Shown in pieces: positions 1 through 9,108 of a stretch of DNA of 38,703 bases; the first letter of the stretch is position 1; every line of letters begins with the position of its first letter. Where the stretch lies: assembly GCF_003696215.1 (NCBI RefSeq), contig NZ_RFFG01000078.1, forward strand, positions 1 through 38,703, given 5' to 3'. The translations under genes and the position numbers were made by a program. This DNA comes from Actinomadura harenae (GTDB taxonomy: Bacteria > Actinomycetota > Actinomycetes > Streptosporangiales > Streptosporangiaceae). The notes below the pieces were generated by a model. That model was given only the letters and a program-made list of their open reading frames with translations. It had not been told where the DNA came from and did not search any database.

Positions 1-110
1 AGTCGTTCCAACGGTCAGGAACACCTCCAGGAGACGGCGATGACGCACCCATCCGACCCCGGTCAGTCCCAGCCGCCGGGCGCCGCGGGCCACCCCTACG
101 GCCCTCCGCC
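1..110 (+). repeat. 110-bp exact copy of 17676-17785 (DUF4282 gene start)
   Basis: Bases 1-110 match 17676-17785 without a mismatch. The copy covers the -10 region, the AGGAG ribosome site and the first codons of the DUF4282 gene (ATG at 40). From 111 the match is lost and the sequence becomes runs of C. A real partial duplication is possible, but the abrupt change into homopolymer at a sequence end looks like a mis-joined or low-quality contig end. Confidence is high for the repeat and low for its biological reality. Confidence 0.9.
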
Positions 111-208
111 CCCCCCCCCCGCCCGCCCCCCCCCCCCCCCCCCCGGCGGCCCCCCCCCCCCCCCCCGGTCGCCGGGCCCAACCTGTCCCCCGCCTACCCC
201 CCGCGAGC
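40..208 (+). pseudogene. 5' fragment of a DUF4282 gene running into poly-C
   Basis: The ATG at 40 has the same ribosome site as the intact gene at 17715 and reads MTHPSDPGQSQPPGAAG. It then enters C runs at about 111-166 that encode only proline-rich nonsense. The conserved membrane domain of DUF4282 is absent. The open frame continues to 426 only because it runs antisense over the ABC transporter gene. I treat it as a non-functional fragment or artefact. Confidence 0.6.
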
Positions 209-243
209 CGTGCGCCCGGGGCCTTGACGGCCCCGGGCGCACG
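209..243. terminator. Strong hairpin at the 3' end of the ABC operon
   Basis: A perfect 15-bp stem (209-223 with 229-243) encloses the loop TTGAC. It lies 77 bp beyond the stop codon of the minus-strand ABC gene and would end that transcript. There is no clear T tract on either side, as is common in GC-rich genomes. Nothing else is recognisable between 170 and 319. Confidence 0.7.
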
Positions 244-319
244 GCGTTCCAGCCGAAACCCCCACACGGCTCTCAGCCGGCCACGCGGGCGCTGTCCCCG
301 GACGCGCGGGGTTGGTGGT

Positions 320-2071
320 TCAGGGGGTTCGGTCGGCGGGTCGGCGGTCGCCGTGCCAGGAGGACCAGAGGGCGGCGTAGGAGCCCTTGGCGGCGAGGAG
401 TTCCTCGTGGGTGCCGAGTTCGGTGATGCGGCCGCCCTCCACGACGGCGACGCGGTCGGCGTCGTGGGCGGTGTGGAGGCGGTGGGCGATGGCGACCACG
501 GTGCGGCCCGCGAGGACGGCGGCGAGCGAGCGTTCCAGGCGGCGCGCGGCCCTCGGGTCGAGGAGGGACGTCGCCTCGTCCAGCACGAGGGTGTGCGGGT
601 CGGCGAGGACGAGGCGGGCCAGCGCCAGCTGCTGGGCCTGGGCCGGGGACAGCTCCTCGCCCGCCGCGCCGACCTGCGCGGACAGGTCGGGGCCGTCCCA
701 GTCGACGGCCTCGAGCGCGGCGCGGACCTGCTCGTCGGACGCGTCGGGGTTCGCCATCACCAGGTTGTCGCGCAGGGTCCCGCGGAACACGTGGTGCTCC
801 TGGGTGACGAGCGCGACGTGGCCGCGCAGGTCGTCCAGCGGGAGCTCGACGAGCGGGACGGGCGCGGCGTCGCCGACCTCGACGGCGCCGGCGCGCGGGC
901 CGTCGATCCCGGCGACGAGGCGTCCGAGGGTGGACTTGCCCGCGCCGGACGGCCCGACCATCGCCAGCCGCTCACCCGGACGCAGCGCCAGGTCCACGCC
1001 GTGCAGGACGTCGTGTCCGGGCCGGTAGGCGTACCGGACGTCGCGCACGCTGATCCGTTCCCCGTCGGGCCGCGCGGACGTGGGGACCCGGTCGGACGGG
1101 ACGTTCCCGACGCCGAGGAGCCGGGCCAGGGACGCGCCGCCGATCTGCACCTCGTCCATGCGGGTGAGCAGCATGTCGACCGGGCCGACGAGCTGCTGGA
1201 CGTACAGGGTCGCGGCGGTCACCTGGCCGAGCGAGGCGAGCCCGCGCTGGTGCAGGAGCCCGCCGACGACGAGCGTCCCGACGACCGGGAGCAGGTAGCC
1301 GCTCTCGAGCACGGGGAACAGGACGGTCCGCAGTCCGAGGGTGTAGCGCTCGCGGGAGTAGGAGCGGGCGATGTCGGCGTCGGCGCGGGCCCGCCGCTGC
1401 CGCTGGAGTCCGAACGCCTCGACCGTCCGGGCGCCCTGGACGGTCTCGGCGAGTCCGTCGGTCAGTTCCGCCCAGGCCGCCTCCTCGCGCAGGTACCCGT
1501 CGCGGGCGCGCTTCAGGTACCAGCGCATGCCGAAGAGGATGGACGGCAGGCCGAGCAGGACGGGCAGCGTGAGGAGCGGCCCGGTCAGCGCCAGCGCGAC
1601 CAGCGTGAGGACGATCGTGACGCTGCCGATGACCATCTCCGGGACGGCCTCCCGGACCACTCCGGACAGCTCCCCCACGTCCCGTGAGGTGCGGCTGACC
1701 AGGTCGCCCGTCCCGGCCCGCTCGACGCGCGACAGCGGCAGGGCCAGGACGCGCCCGACGAACTCCTCGCGCAGCTCGGCCATGACGCGCTCGCCCAGCC
1801 GCGCGGACGCGAAGTAGGCGTACCGCGTCAGGACGCCCTGGACGATGACGAATCCGGCGATCACGGCGCCGACGGTGTCGATGTGGGCCGTCCCGGCGCG
1901 GACGCCGTCGACGAGGCCGCCGAGGAGCCGCGGCGCGACCAGCCCGGACACCGCCGCGAGGGCGTGCAGGGCGAGCGCCCCGGCCAGGGCGCGCGGATGC
2001 CGCCGGACGAGCTCGACGGCGTACGCCCGCACCTGCGCGGGCGTGGCGACGGGCAGGATGGCGGTGCTCAT
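320..2071 (-). CDS. ABC exporter half-transporter with intact Walker motifs and degenerate signature
   Basis: A 583-residue half-transporter, TMD then NBD, the usual size for ABCB-type exporters. The N-terminal ~320 residues hold the membrane helices. In the NBD, Walker A is canonical (GPSGAGKST, about residue 371), the Walker B region reads LVLDEATS and the switch histidine is present (AIAHRL). The signature loop is LSPAQAQ instead of LSGGQ. The ATG at 2071 overlaps the upstream gene's TGA (ATGA), so the two are translationally coupled and should form a heterodimer. Paired with the intact signature of the partner, this subunit's Walker motifs would form the single consensus ATP site. The substrate cannot be told; lipid, peptide or drug export are all possible. 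Confidence 0.93.
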   Translation of the reverse strand: MSTAILPVATPAQVRAYAVELVRRHPRALAGALALHALAAVSGLVAPRLLGGLVDGVRAGTAHIDTVGAVIAGFVIVQGVLTRYAYFASARLGERVMAELREEFVGRVLALPLSRVERAGTGDLVSRTSRDVGELSGVVREAVPEMVIGSVTIVLTLVALALTGPLLTLPVLLGLPSILFGMRWYLKRARDGYLREEAAWAELTDGLAETVQGARTVEAFGLQRQRRARADADIARSYSRERYTLGLRTVLFPVLESGYLLPVVGTLVVGGLLHQRGLASLGQVTAATLYVQQLVGPVDMLLTRMDEVQIGGASLARLLGVGNVPSDRVPTSARPDGERISVRDVRYAYRPGHDVLHGVDLALRPGERLAMVGPSGAGKSTLGRLVAGIDGPRAGAVEVGDAAPVPLVELPLDDLRGHVALVTQEHHVFRGTLRDNLVMANPDASDEQVRAALEAVDWDGPDLSAQVGAAGEELSPAQAQQLALARLVLADPHTLVLDEATSLLDPRAARRLERSLAAVLAGRTVVAIAHRLHTAHDADRVAVVEGGRITELGTHEELLAAKGSYAALWSSWHGDRRPADRTP

Positions 2072-3786
2072 GTCGCTCCACGGGTGACGACGGCGGCGTA
2101 GCGGGGTTCGGTGTCGAGCAGGCCGCGGTGGGTGCCCTCGGCGACGACCTCGCCGTGCTCGACGAACGCGACATGGTCGGCGTGGTCGAGGACGAGCGGG
2201 CTGGTGGTGGCGATCACGGTGGTCCGCCCGGCCCGGACGCGGCCGAGGCGCTCGGCGATCGCGGCCTCGGTGTGGGCGTCCACGGCGCTGGTCGGCTCGA
2301 CCAGGACGAGCACGTCGGGGTCGGCGGCGAGGGCCCGGACGAGCCGGAGCCGCTGCCGCTGCCCGCCGGAGAACTCGCGTCCGGCCTCGGCGACGTGCCC
2401 GTCGAGGCCGGTCGCCTCCACCACGTCGCCCGCGGCCGCCGCGTCGACCGCCGTGTCGACCGCCGTGTCGACCGCCGCCTCGACGGACGCCTCGACGGCC
2501 GTCTCGACGCCGGACGGCGGGGCGAGGGTGCCGAGGAGGGGGCCGGAGAAGAGGCGGTCCTCGTTGACGGCGACCAGGACGCGGGACCGGACGTCCGCGA
2601 CCTCGGCGAGCGGGACGCCGTCGTAGGTGACGTCGCCCTCGGCGTAGCGGCCGAGGCGGTCGGCCAGGGCGGCGGCGTCGCGCGGGTCGGCGGCGGCGAC
2701 GGCGGTGACCCGTCCCGGCCGGACGACCAGCCCGGACGCGGCGTCCACCAGCTCGGCCGGGCCGTCCACGGGGCGGGTGCCGGTGTGGACGATCTCGGGT
2801 TCGACCGCCAGCAGGCGGCAGACGCGCCCGGCGGCGACCCGGCCCTTGGTGAACTTCTGGGCCATCTCGCCGATCGTCCGCAGCGGGTCGACCAGGAAGA
2901 CCGCGTAACCGTAGAACGCGACGAGCTGGCCGATCGTGATCTTCCCGTCCTGGGCGAAGTGCGCGCCGAGCCAGGTGACGAGCGCGACGAGCAGGCCGGG
3001 CAGCAGCACCTCGGCGCCGCTGATCCGCGACTCGGCCCACGCGACGCGCACCCCGGCCCGCCGGACGTCCTGGGACCGGCGGGCGTACCGGCCCGCGAAC
3101 AGCCCCTCGCCGCCGACGCCGCGCAGCACGCGCAGGCCCGCGACCAGGTCCGTCGCCGTCGAGTTCAGCTCGCTGACCAGCTCGCGGTGCGCGTCCTCGC
3201 GGCGCTCGTAGGGGCGCAGCAGGGGCGCGGCGAGCGCGAGGATCAGCGGGACGCCGATCAGCACGACCAGCCCGAGCGGCCAGGACGTCGCGAGCAGCAG
3301 CGCCGCGACCACGACGATCGCGACGACCGAGCCCGTGCCGCGCCCGAGGATGTCCAGGACGTCGCCGATCCGGGCGACGTCGGAGATCCCGACGCTGACC
3401 ACCTCGCCCGCGGTGAGCCGCTTGGGCAGGGTCGCGCCGAGCCGGGTCGTCTGCCGGGTGACCAGCTGGAACGTCCGGTAGGTGGCCGACAGCCAGTTGA
3501 ACACGGCGAGCCGGTGCCGGGTGACGCTCGAGACCATCTGGACGACGCCGAGCGCGGCCAGCGCGCCCGCCCAGCGCAGCAGCGCGCCGGTGTCCCCGGC
3601 GGCCACGCCCGCGTCGATGGCGCGTCCGATCACGGCGGGCATCAGGGCCTGGGAGAGGAAGAACAGTGTCCCCAGCACGGCCACGCCGGTCACGCTGCGC
3701 CGCTGGACGCGCACGAGCCAGAGCAGGTACCGCGTCGGGGACCGATGGTCGGGAATGCCCGGTTCGGGTACGGGGAGGTCCTTCAC
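2068..3786 (-). CDS. ABC exporter half-transporter with degenerate ATP site and intact LSGGQ-type signature
   Basis: A 572-residue half-transporter from a GTG at 3786. That start has no Shine-Dalgarno sequence but a TACCTT hexamer six bases before it, suggesting a leaderless transcript. Six membrane helices (for example GVAVLGTLFFLSQ) precede the NBD. The P-loop reads AVAAADPRDAAALA, with no GxxGxGKS/T. Walker B has Val in place of the magnesium Asp (VLVLVEPTS), though the following Glu remains, and the switch His is missing (VIATTSPL). The signature FSGGQRQR is intact. Between Q-loop and signature lies an insertion rich in VDTAV repeats. The subunit should contribute a signature but not hydrolyse ATP. 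First gene of a two-gene operon, divergent from the phosphatase gene. Confidence 0.92.
   Translation of the reverse strand: MKDLPVPEPGIPDHRSPTRYLLWLVRVQRRSVTGVAVLGTLFFLSQALMPAVIGRAIDAGVAAGDTGALLRWAGALAALGVVQMVSSVTRHRLAVFNWLSATYRTFQLVTRQTTRLGATLPKRLTAGEVVSVGISDVARIGDVLDILGRGTGSVVAIVVVAALLLATSWPLGLVVLIGVPLILALAAPLLRPYERREDAHRELVSELNSTATDLVAGLRVLRGVGGEGLFAGRYARRSQDVRRAGVRVAWAESRISGAEVLLPGLLVALVTWLGAHFAQDGKITIGQLVAFYGYAVFLVDPLRTIGEMAQKFTKGRVAAGRVCRLLAVEPEIVHTGTRPVDGPAELVDAASGLVVRPGRVTAVAAADPRDAAALADRLGRYAEGDVTYDGVPLAEVADVRSRVLVAVNEDRLFSGPLLGTLAPPSGVETAVEASVEAAVDTAVDTAVDAAAAGDVVEATGLDGHVAEAGREFSGGQRQRLRLVRALAADPDVLVLVEPTSAVDAHTEAAIAERLGRVRAGRTTVIATTSPLVLDHADHVAFVEHGEVVAEGTHRGLLDTEPRYAAVVTRGAT
2433..2512 (-). 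repeat. 12-bp imperfect tandem repeats inside the ABC NBD
   Basis: Copies of gtgtcgaccgcc and close variants (ctcgacg...) follow one another. They encode roughly VETAVEASVEAAVDTAVDTAVDAAAA. The repeats sit in the helical subdomain between Q-loop and signature, where a length change is tolerable. Unequal crossing-over or slippage is the likely origin. Confidence 0.75.
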
Positions 3787-3940
3787 TCTGCGAAGGTATG
3801 CGGCGACACGGCGGCGCCACGACTCATTTTTTCGGCGCGGGACGCCTTGCGGCGGCACTCTTCCCGTGGCTCCCGCGGGCGGCGGACACGGCCCGCCGAG
3901 GTGCGCCGCCCTCCGCCGACCGGCTAGCCTCCCTCGGGTC
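3787..3940. other. Divergent intergenic region, ABC operon / PP2C gene
   Basis: 154 bp between two divergent starts. On the minus strand TACCTT (complement of 3793-3798) lies six bases before the GTG of the ABC gene. On the plus strand TAGCCT (3925-3930) lies ten bases before the GTG of the phosphatase gene. No convincing -35 elements or operator palindromes were seen, and neither start has a clear Shine-Dalgarno sequence. Confidence 0.4.
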
Positions 3941-5146
3941 GTGAGCCCTTCCCGCCGTCCCGTCCCGTCGCCGTCAGGCCAGCCCGAGACCGTCGAGCTG
4001 CTGGCCGTCCTCGGCGACCCCGCGGACGTCGTGATGGTCGAGCGGATGCTCTCCGAGGCCGGGCTGGAGGTCGCGCTGACCGTCGCCGCCTCGGTGGACG
4101 AGGCGCGGCACCGGGTGACCCGCCGCACGCAGTGCATCCTGGTCGACCTGTCCGGCCCCGAGGACGACCGGCTGACCGGCCTGCGCGGGATGCTCGCGAT
4201 GTCCGGGACGGCCGCGGTGATCGTGCTGACCGCCGTGGACGACGTGGGCCTCGGCGTCCGGGCCGTCGCCGCCGGAGCCGAGGACTACCTGGTCAAGGGC
4301 GAGATCGACAGCCCGCTGCTGGCCCGCGCCGTCCGGTACGGGATCGAGCGGCGGCGCGCGGACGAGAGCGAGCGGCGGCTGGTCGAGGCGCGGCTGCTGG
4401 CCGCCGAGAACGCCCGGCTGGAGCGCGGCCTGCTGCCCGTCCCGCTGATCGACGACGCGTCCCTGACGCACCACACCCGGTACCGGCCCGGACGGTACCG
4501 GGCGCTGCTGGGCGGCGACTTCTACGACACCGTGCAGACCGAGGGCGGCGCCGTCCACCTCATGATCGCGGATGTTTCCGGGCACGGCCCGGACGAGGCG
4601 GCGCTCGGCGTCCAGCTGCGGATGGCGTGGCGGACGCTCGTCCTGGCCGGGCACACCGGCGAGCAGCTGCTCGGCACCCTGGACACCGTCCTCGGGCACG
4701 AGCGGCGCAGCGACGAGACGTTCACGACCCTGTGCATGGTCACGGTCGCGCCGTCCCGGCGGACGGCCCGCATGTACCTGGCCGGGCACCCCGCGCCGCT
4801 GCTGTTCACCGGCACCGGCCCGGACACCCGGGTCGCCGCGCTGCCCGACTACGCGCACGGCCCCGCGCTCGGCTTCGTCGCGGACGCGGACTGGCCGATG
4901 ACCGAGGTCGAGCTGGGCGAGGCGTGGAGCCTGATGCTCTACACCGACGGCCTGATCGAGGGCTACACGGGGGACGGCTCGTCCGACCGGCTCGGCACCG
5001 ACGGCCTCGTGGACCTGGCGCGCGACGCGTCCGGGCGCGGGCTGGTCGGCCGCGCCCTGCTGGACGACCTCGTCTCGGGCGTCGAGCGGCTCAACGGCGA
5101 CGCCCTCACCGACGATCTCGCCGTCCTGCTCCTGTCCCACCGCTGA
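3941..5146 (+). CDS. Receiver-PP2C (SpoIIE/RsbU-like) serine/threonine phosphatase
   Basis: 401 residues. Residues ~15-125 form a response-regulator receiver with the phospho-acceptor Asp in ILVDLSGPED, the Thr in VLTAVDD and the Lys in YLVKGE. A short helical linker (RRADESERRLVEARLLAAENARLERGLLP) leads to a PP2C domain of the SpoIIE type. Metal-binding motifs are GGDFYD, IADVSGHG, LYTDGLIEGY and TDDLAVLLL. Family members dephosphorylate anti-sigma-factor antagonists, so this is probably the output of a phosphorelay controlling an alternative sigma factor or anti-sigma switch. No histidine kinase or antagonist gene is adjacent. The GTG at 3941 is chosen because the receiver fold begins shortly after it and TAGCCT lies ten bases upstream. 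An upstream extension would run antisense into the ABC gene. Confidence 0.9.
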   Translation: MSPSRRPVPSPSGQPETVELLAVLGDPADVVMVERMLSEAGLEVALTVAASVDEARHRVTRRTQCILVDLSGPEDDRLTGLRGMLAMSGTAAVIVLTAVDDVGLGVRAVAAGAEDYLVKGEIDSPLLARAVRYGIERRRADESERRLVEARLLAAENARLERGLLPVPLIDDASLTHHTRYRPGRYRALLGGDFYDTVQTEGGAVHLMIADVSGHGPDEAALGVQLRMAWRTLVLAGHTGEQLLGTLDTVLGHERRSDETFTTLCMVTVAPSRRTARMYLAGHPAPLLFTGTGPDTRVAALPDYAHGPALGFVADADWPMTEVELGEAWSLMLYTDGLIEGYTGDGSSDRLGTDGLVDLARDASGRGLVGRALLDDLVSGVERLNGDALTDDLAVLLLSHR

Positions 5147-5171
5147 CCCGGCGTCCCGCCTGACCCGGGCG

Positions 5172-5187
5172 TGTGACCCACGTCACC
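5172..5187. promoter_or_regulatory. CRP-like site upstream of the first sdh operon
   Basis: TGTGA-N6-TCACC matches the TGTGA-N6-TCACA consensus of CRP proteins at nine of ten positions. It lies about 200 bp before sdhC and just after the phosphatase gene. A similar site precedes the second sdh operon, and a Crp/Fnr-family gene lies at 13084. Confidence 0.5.
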
Positions 5188-5197
5188 TGCGCTTTTA

Positions 5198-5239
5198 TCT
5201 ACTACAGGTAGTAGAGCATGATGTACTACGACATGTAGT
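5198..5239. promoter_or_regulatory. Paired TACTAC inverted repeats (BlaI/CopY-like operators)
   Basis: Two dyads sit side by side. TCTACTAC-AG-GTAGTAGA (5198-5215) is perfect. ACTAC-gacat-GTAGT (5225-5239) has a longer spacer. Their centres are about 25 bp apart. TACTAC/GTAGTA half-sites are typical of BlaI-family operators, and these bases are rare in such GC-rich DNA. Which protein binds is unknown; no BlaI gene is in the window. Confidence 0.5.
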
Positions 5240-5313
5240 TCCCCATACCGGTGTGAAGTCCGACACTCCTCCGTGTCACCGAACGGTCACGAACCCCAGG
5301 TCGGACACGGGGC

Positions 5314-5328
5314 ATAGCCATCGGCTAT
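5314..5328. promoter_or_regulatory. Inverted repeat ATAGCC-atc-GGCTAT upstream of sdhC
   Basis: A perfect 6-bp dyad with a 3-nt spacer, about 60 bp before the sdhC start. The half-site GGCTAT recurs at 5391-5396 directly on the start codon region, and GCTATAGCG recurs between the two sdh operons (8837-8845). It could be an operator; no assignment is possible from sequence alone. Confidence 0.3.
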
Positions 5329-5349
5329 CGAAACGAGTGCCACCATGAC

Positions 5350-5380
5350 TTGGCGCTCTTTCCCCAGGCAGCCCTACCGT
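5350..5380 (+). promoter_or_regulatory. Putative leaderless promoter of sdhC
   Basis: TTGGCG (5350-5355), a 19-bp spacer and TACCGT (5375-5380), with the GTG start codon eight bases later. No Shine-Dalgarno sequence is present, so transcription probably begins at or next to the start codon. Confidence 0.45.
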
Positions 5381-5388
5381 TCTGAGCT

Positions 5389-6078
5389 GTGGCTATAGCG
5401 AGTACTGCGATCTACAGATCGACCGTCGGCAAAAAGGCGGTCATGGCGGCGACGGGGGCGATCCTCGTCGGCTTCCTGATCGCACACATGATCGGGAACC
5501 TCAAGATCTTCCTCGGCGCGGGCGACTTCGACCACTACGCGGAGTGGCTGCGCACGATGGGAGAGCCCGCCGTCCCCCGGCGCACCGTGCTGACGATCCT
5601 GGAGATCGTGCTCGGCGTCTCCGTCCTGCTGCACATGTGGTCGGCGGTGTCCCTCGCGCGGCGCGCCCGCGCGGCCCGCCCCGTGAAGTACCACGGCAAG
5701 AAGAAGTCCCACGCGCAGGGCTACGCCACGCACACCATGCGGTACGGCGGCATCATCATCCTGCTGTTCGTCATCTGGCACCTGCTGGACCTGACCTTCT
5801 ACGCCGTCAACCCCAAGGGCTCGGACGCCACCCCGTACGACCGGGTCGTCGCCGACTTCGACGCCTCCCGCTGGTACATCACGGTCTGGTACGTGCTCGC
5901 CGTCCTGCTCGTCGGCCTGCACCTGCGCCACGGCATCTGGAGCGCCTTCCAGACCCTCGGCCTGCGCTCGCCGCGGAACAACACCGCCCTGCGCGGCCTC
6001 GCCGGCGGCCTCGCCGCCGTCGTCACGATCGGCTTCATCGCCGTGCCGATCTCCGTCACCTTCGGATGGGTGAGCTGA
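5389..6078 (+). CDS. sdhC: Succinate dehydrogenase cytochrome b558 membrane anchor
   Basis: 229 residues with about five membrane helices, matching the single-subunit cytochrome b558 anchors of Bacillus-type succinate:menaquinone reductases. Histidines suited to bind two hemes lie in successive helices: H33 (LIAHMIGN), H82 (LLHMWSAV), H131 (VIWHLLDL) and H178 (VGLHLRHG). The protein anchors SdhA and SdhB and passes electrons to menaquinone. The GTG at 5389 is supported by the conserved start of the first helix and the -10 hexamer eight bases upstream. The next gene begins two bases after the stop. CRP-like and TACTAC operator candidates upstream suggest control by carbon or respiratory state. 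Confidence 0.93.
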   Translation: MAIASTAIYRSTVGKKAVMAATGAILVGFLIAHMIGNLKIFLGAGDFDHYAEWLRTMGEPAVPRRTVLTILEIVLGVSVLLHMWSAVSLARRARAARPVKYHGKKKSHAQGYATHTMRYGGIIILLFVIWHLLDLTFYAVNPKGSDATPYDRVVADFDASRWYITVWYVLAVLLVGLHLRHGIWSAFQTLGLRSPRNNTALRGLAGGLAAVVTIGFIAVPISVTFGWVS

Positions 6079-6080
6079 CC

Positions 6081-8020
<1,940 letters not shown>

Positions 8021-8021
<1 letters not shown>

Positions 8022-8773
8022 TGAAGCTCACGCTGCGCATCTGGCGCCAGAAGGGCCCCCAGGACGAGGGCCGGATGGTCGAGTACGCGCTCGACGACAT
8101 CTCCCCGGACGCCTCGTTCCTGGAGATGCTCGACGTCCTCAACGAGCGGCTGATCACCGAGGGCGAGGAGCCCGTCGCGTTCGACCACGACTGCCGCGAG
8201 GGCATCTGCGGCATGTGCTCGCTGGTGATCAACGGCACCCCGCACGGTCCCGAGCGGATGACCACCACCTGCCAGCTCCACATGCGCAAGTTCAAGGACG
8301 GCGAGGTCATCGATGTCGAGCCGTGGCGGGCCAGCGCCTTCCCGGTCGTCAAGGACCTGGTGGTGGACCGGGCGGCGTTCGACCGCGTCATCCAGTCCGG
8401 CGGCTACATCACCGCCCCGACCGGCACCGCGCCCGAGGCCCACTCCGTCCCGGTGCCCAAGCCGGACGCGGACCGCGCGTTCGAGGCCGCCGAGTGCATC
8501 GGCTGCGGCGCCTGCGTCGCGGCCTGCCCGAACGGCTCGGCCGCCCTGTTCCTCGGCGCGAAGGTCACGCACCTGGGCCTGATGCCCCAGGGCCAGCCCG
8601 AGCGCTGGGACCGCGTGGTCTCCATGCTCGAGACCCACGACGAGGAGGGCTTCGGCGGCTGCACCAACACCGGCGAGTGCACCGTCGCCTGCCCCAAGGG
8701 CATCCCCCTCGACGTGATCTCGAACCTGAACCGCGACTTCCTCAAGGCCACCGTCGGGGGCAAGAAGAAGTAA
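8021..8773 (+). CDS. sdhB: Succinate dehydrogenase iron-sulfur subunit (b558-type complex)
   Basis: 250 residues carrying three Fe-S clusters from FAD to quinone. The plant-type [2Fe-2S] ligands are in CREGICGMC plus the later Cys in TTCQLH. The C-terminal domain has CIGCGACVAACPN and CTNTGECTVACP for the [4Fe-4S] and [3Fe-4S] clusters. The ATG overlaps the sdhA stop by one base. Last gene of the first sdh operon; a strong terminator follows after about 20 bases. Confidence 0.97.
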
Positions 8774-8791
8774 CCACGCGCTCTCCCCGAG

Positions 8792-8830
8792 ACCCCGCGA
8801 CCGTTTTCGGTCGCGGGGTTTCGTTGTTTT
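8792..8830 (+). terminator. Rho-independent terminator after sdhCAB
   Basis: An 11-bp perfect stem (8792-8802 with 8809-8819) closes the loop GTTTTC and is followed by a T-rich tail (TTCGTTGTTTTC). It separates the two sdh operons. Confidence 0.88.
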
Positions 8831-8836
8831 CGGACT

Positions 8837-8919
8837 GCTATAGCGCAGTGCCCGAGTCAGATGATCATGCCTTTCCGCACTCGTCTCGATTCCCCTAGGC
8901 CATAGATGCTGGTTATGGC
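8837..8919. promoter_or_regulatory. Dyads between the two sdh operons
   Basis: GCTATAGC (8837-8844) is an 8-bp palindrome, and the 9-mer GCTATAGCG also spans the start of sdhC at 5392. GCCATA-N9-TATGGC (8899-8919) is a further dyad. These AT-containing symmetric sequences stand out, but no regulator can be named. The whole intergenic stretch 8774-9108 holds no gene. Confidence 0.25.
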
Positions 8920-8958
8920 TGAGGTTCGTGCGGATCAAGGAAGTCGCAGGCGCAAGCA

Positions 8959-8974
8959 TGTGTGCAGGGTCACA
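8959..8974. promoter_or_regulatory. CRP-like site upstream of the second sdh operon
   Basis: TGTGT-GCAGGG-TCACA matches the CRP consensus TGTGA-N6-TCACA at nine of ten positions. It lies 150 bp before the anchor gene and about 46 bp before a possible -10 (TAGGGT, 9020-9025), a suitable place for activation. Confidence 0.5.
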
Positions 8975-9108
8975 CGCTGCGGTGATTGTTATGTGTGTCA
9001 CAGTCGAGCGACGGTGGCGTAGGGTCACATCCCCCGAAGGCGCGAGATCGGGGAACCCACCCCAGCGGGGAGCAACCACGCCCCGACCCGAGCTCAGGAG
9101 AGCGATCG

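Noticed and set aside
224..1687. Long plus-strand ORF of 487 codons over the ABC genes
   Set aside because: It is antisense to a clear ABC transporter and has the Arg/Gly/Val-rich composition of a GC-rich shadow frame.
2128..3927. Plus-strand ORF of 599 codons
   Set aside because: Antisense to the first ABC subunit; no domain or start signal.
8982..9001. Possible Rex or second CRP site (GTGATTGTTATGTGTGTCAC)
   Set aside because: GTGA and TCAC are 12 bases apart instead of 6, and the match to the Rex consensus is poor.
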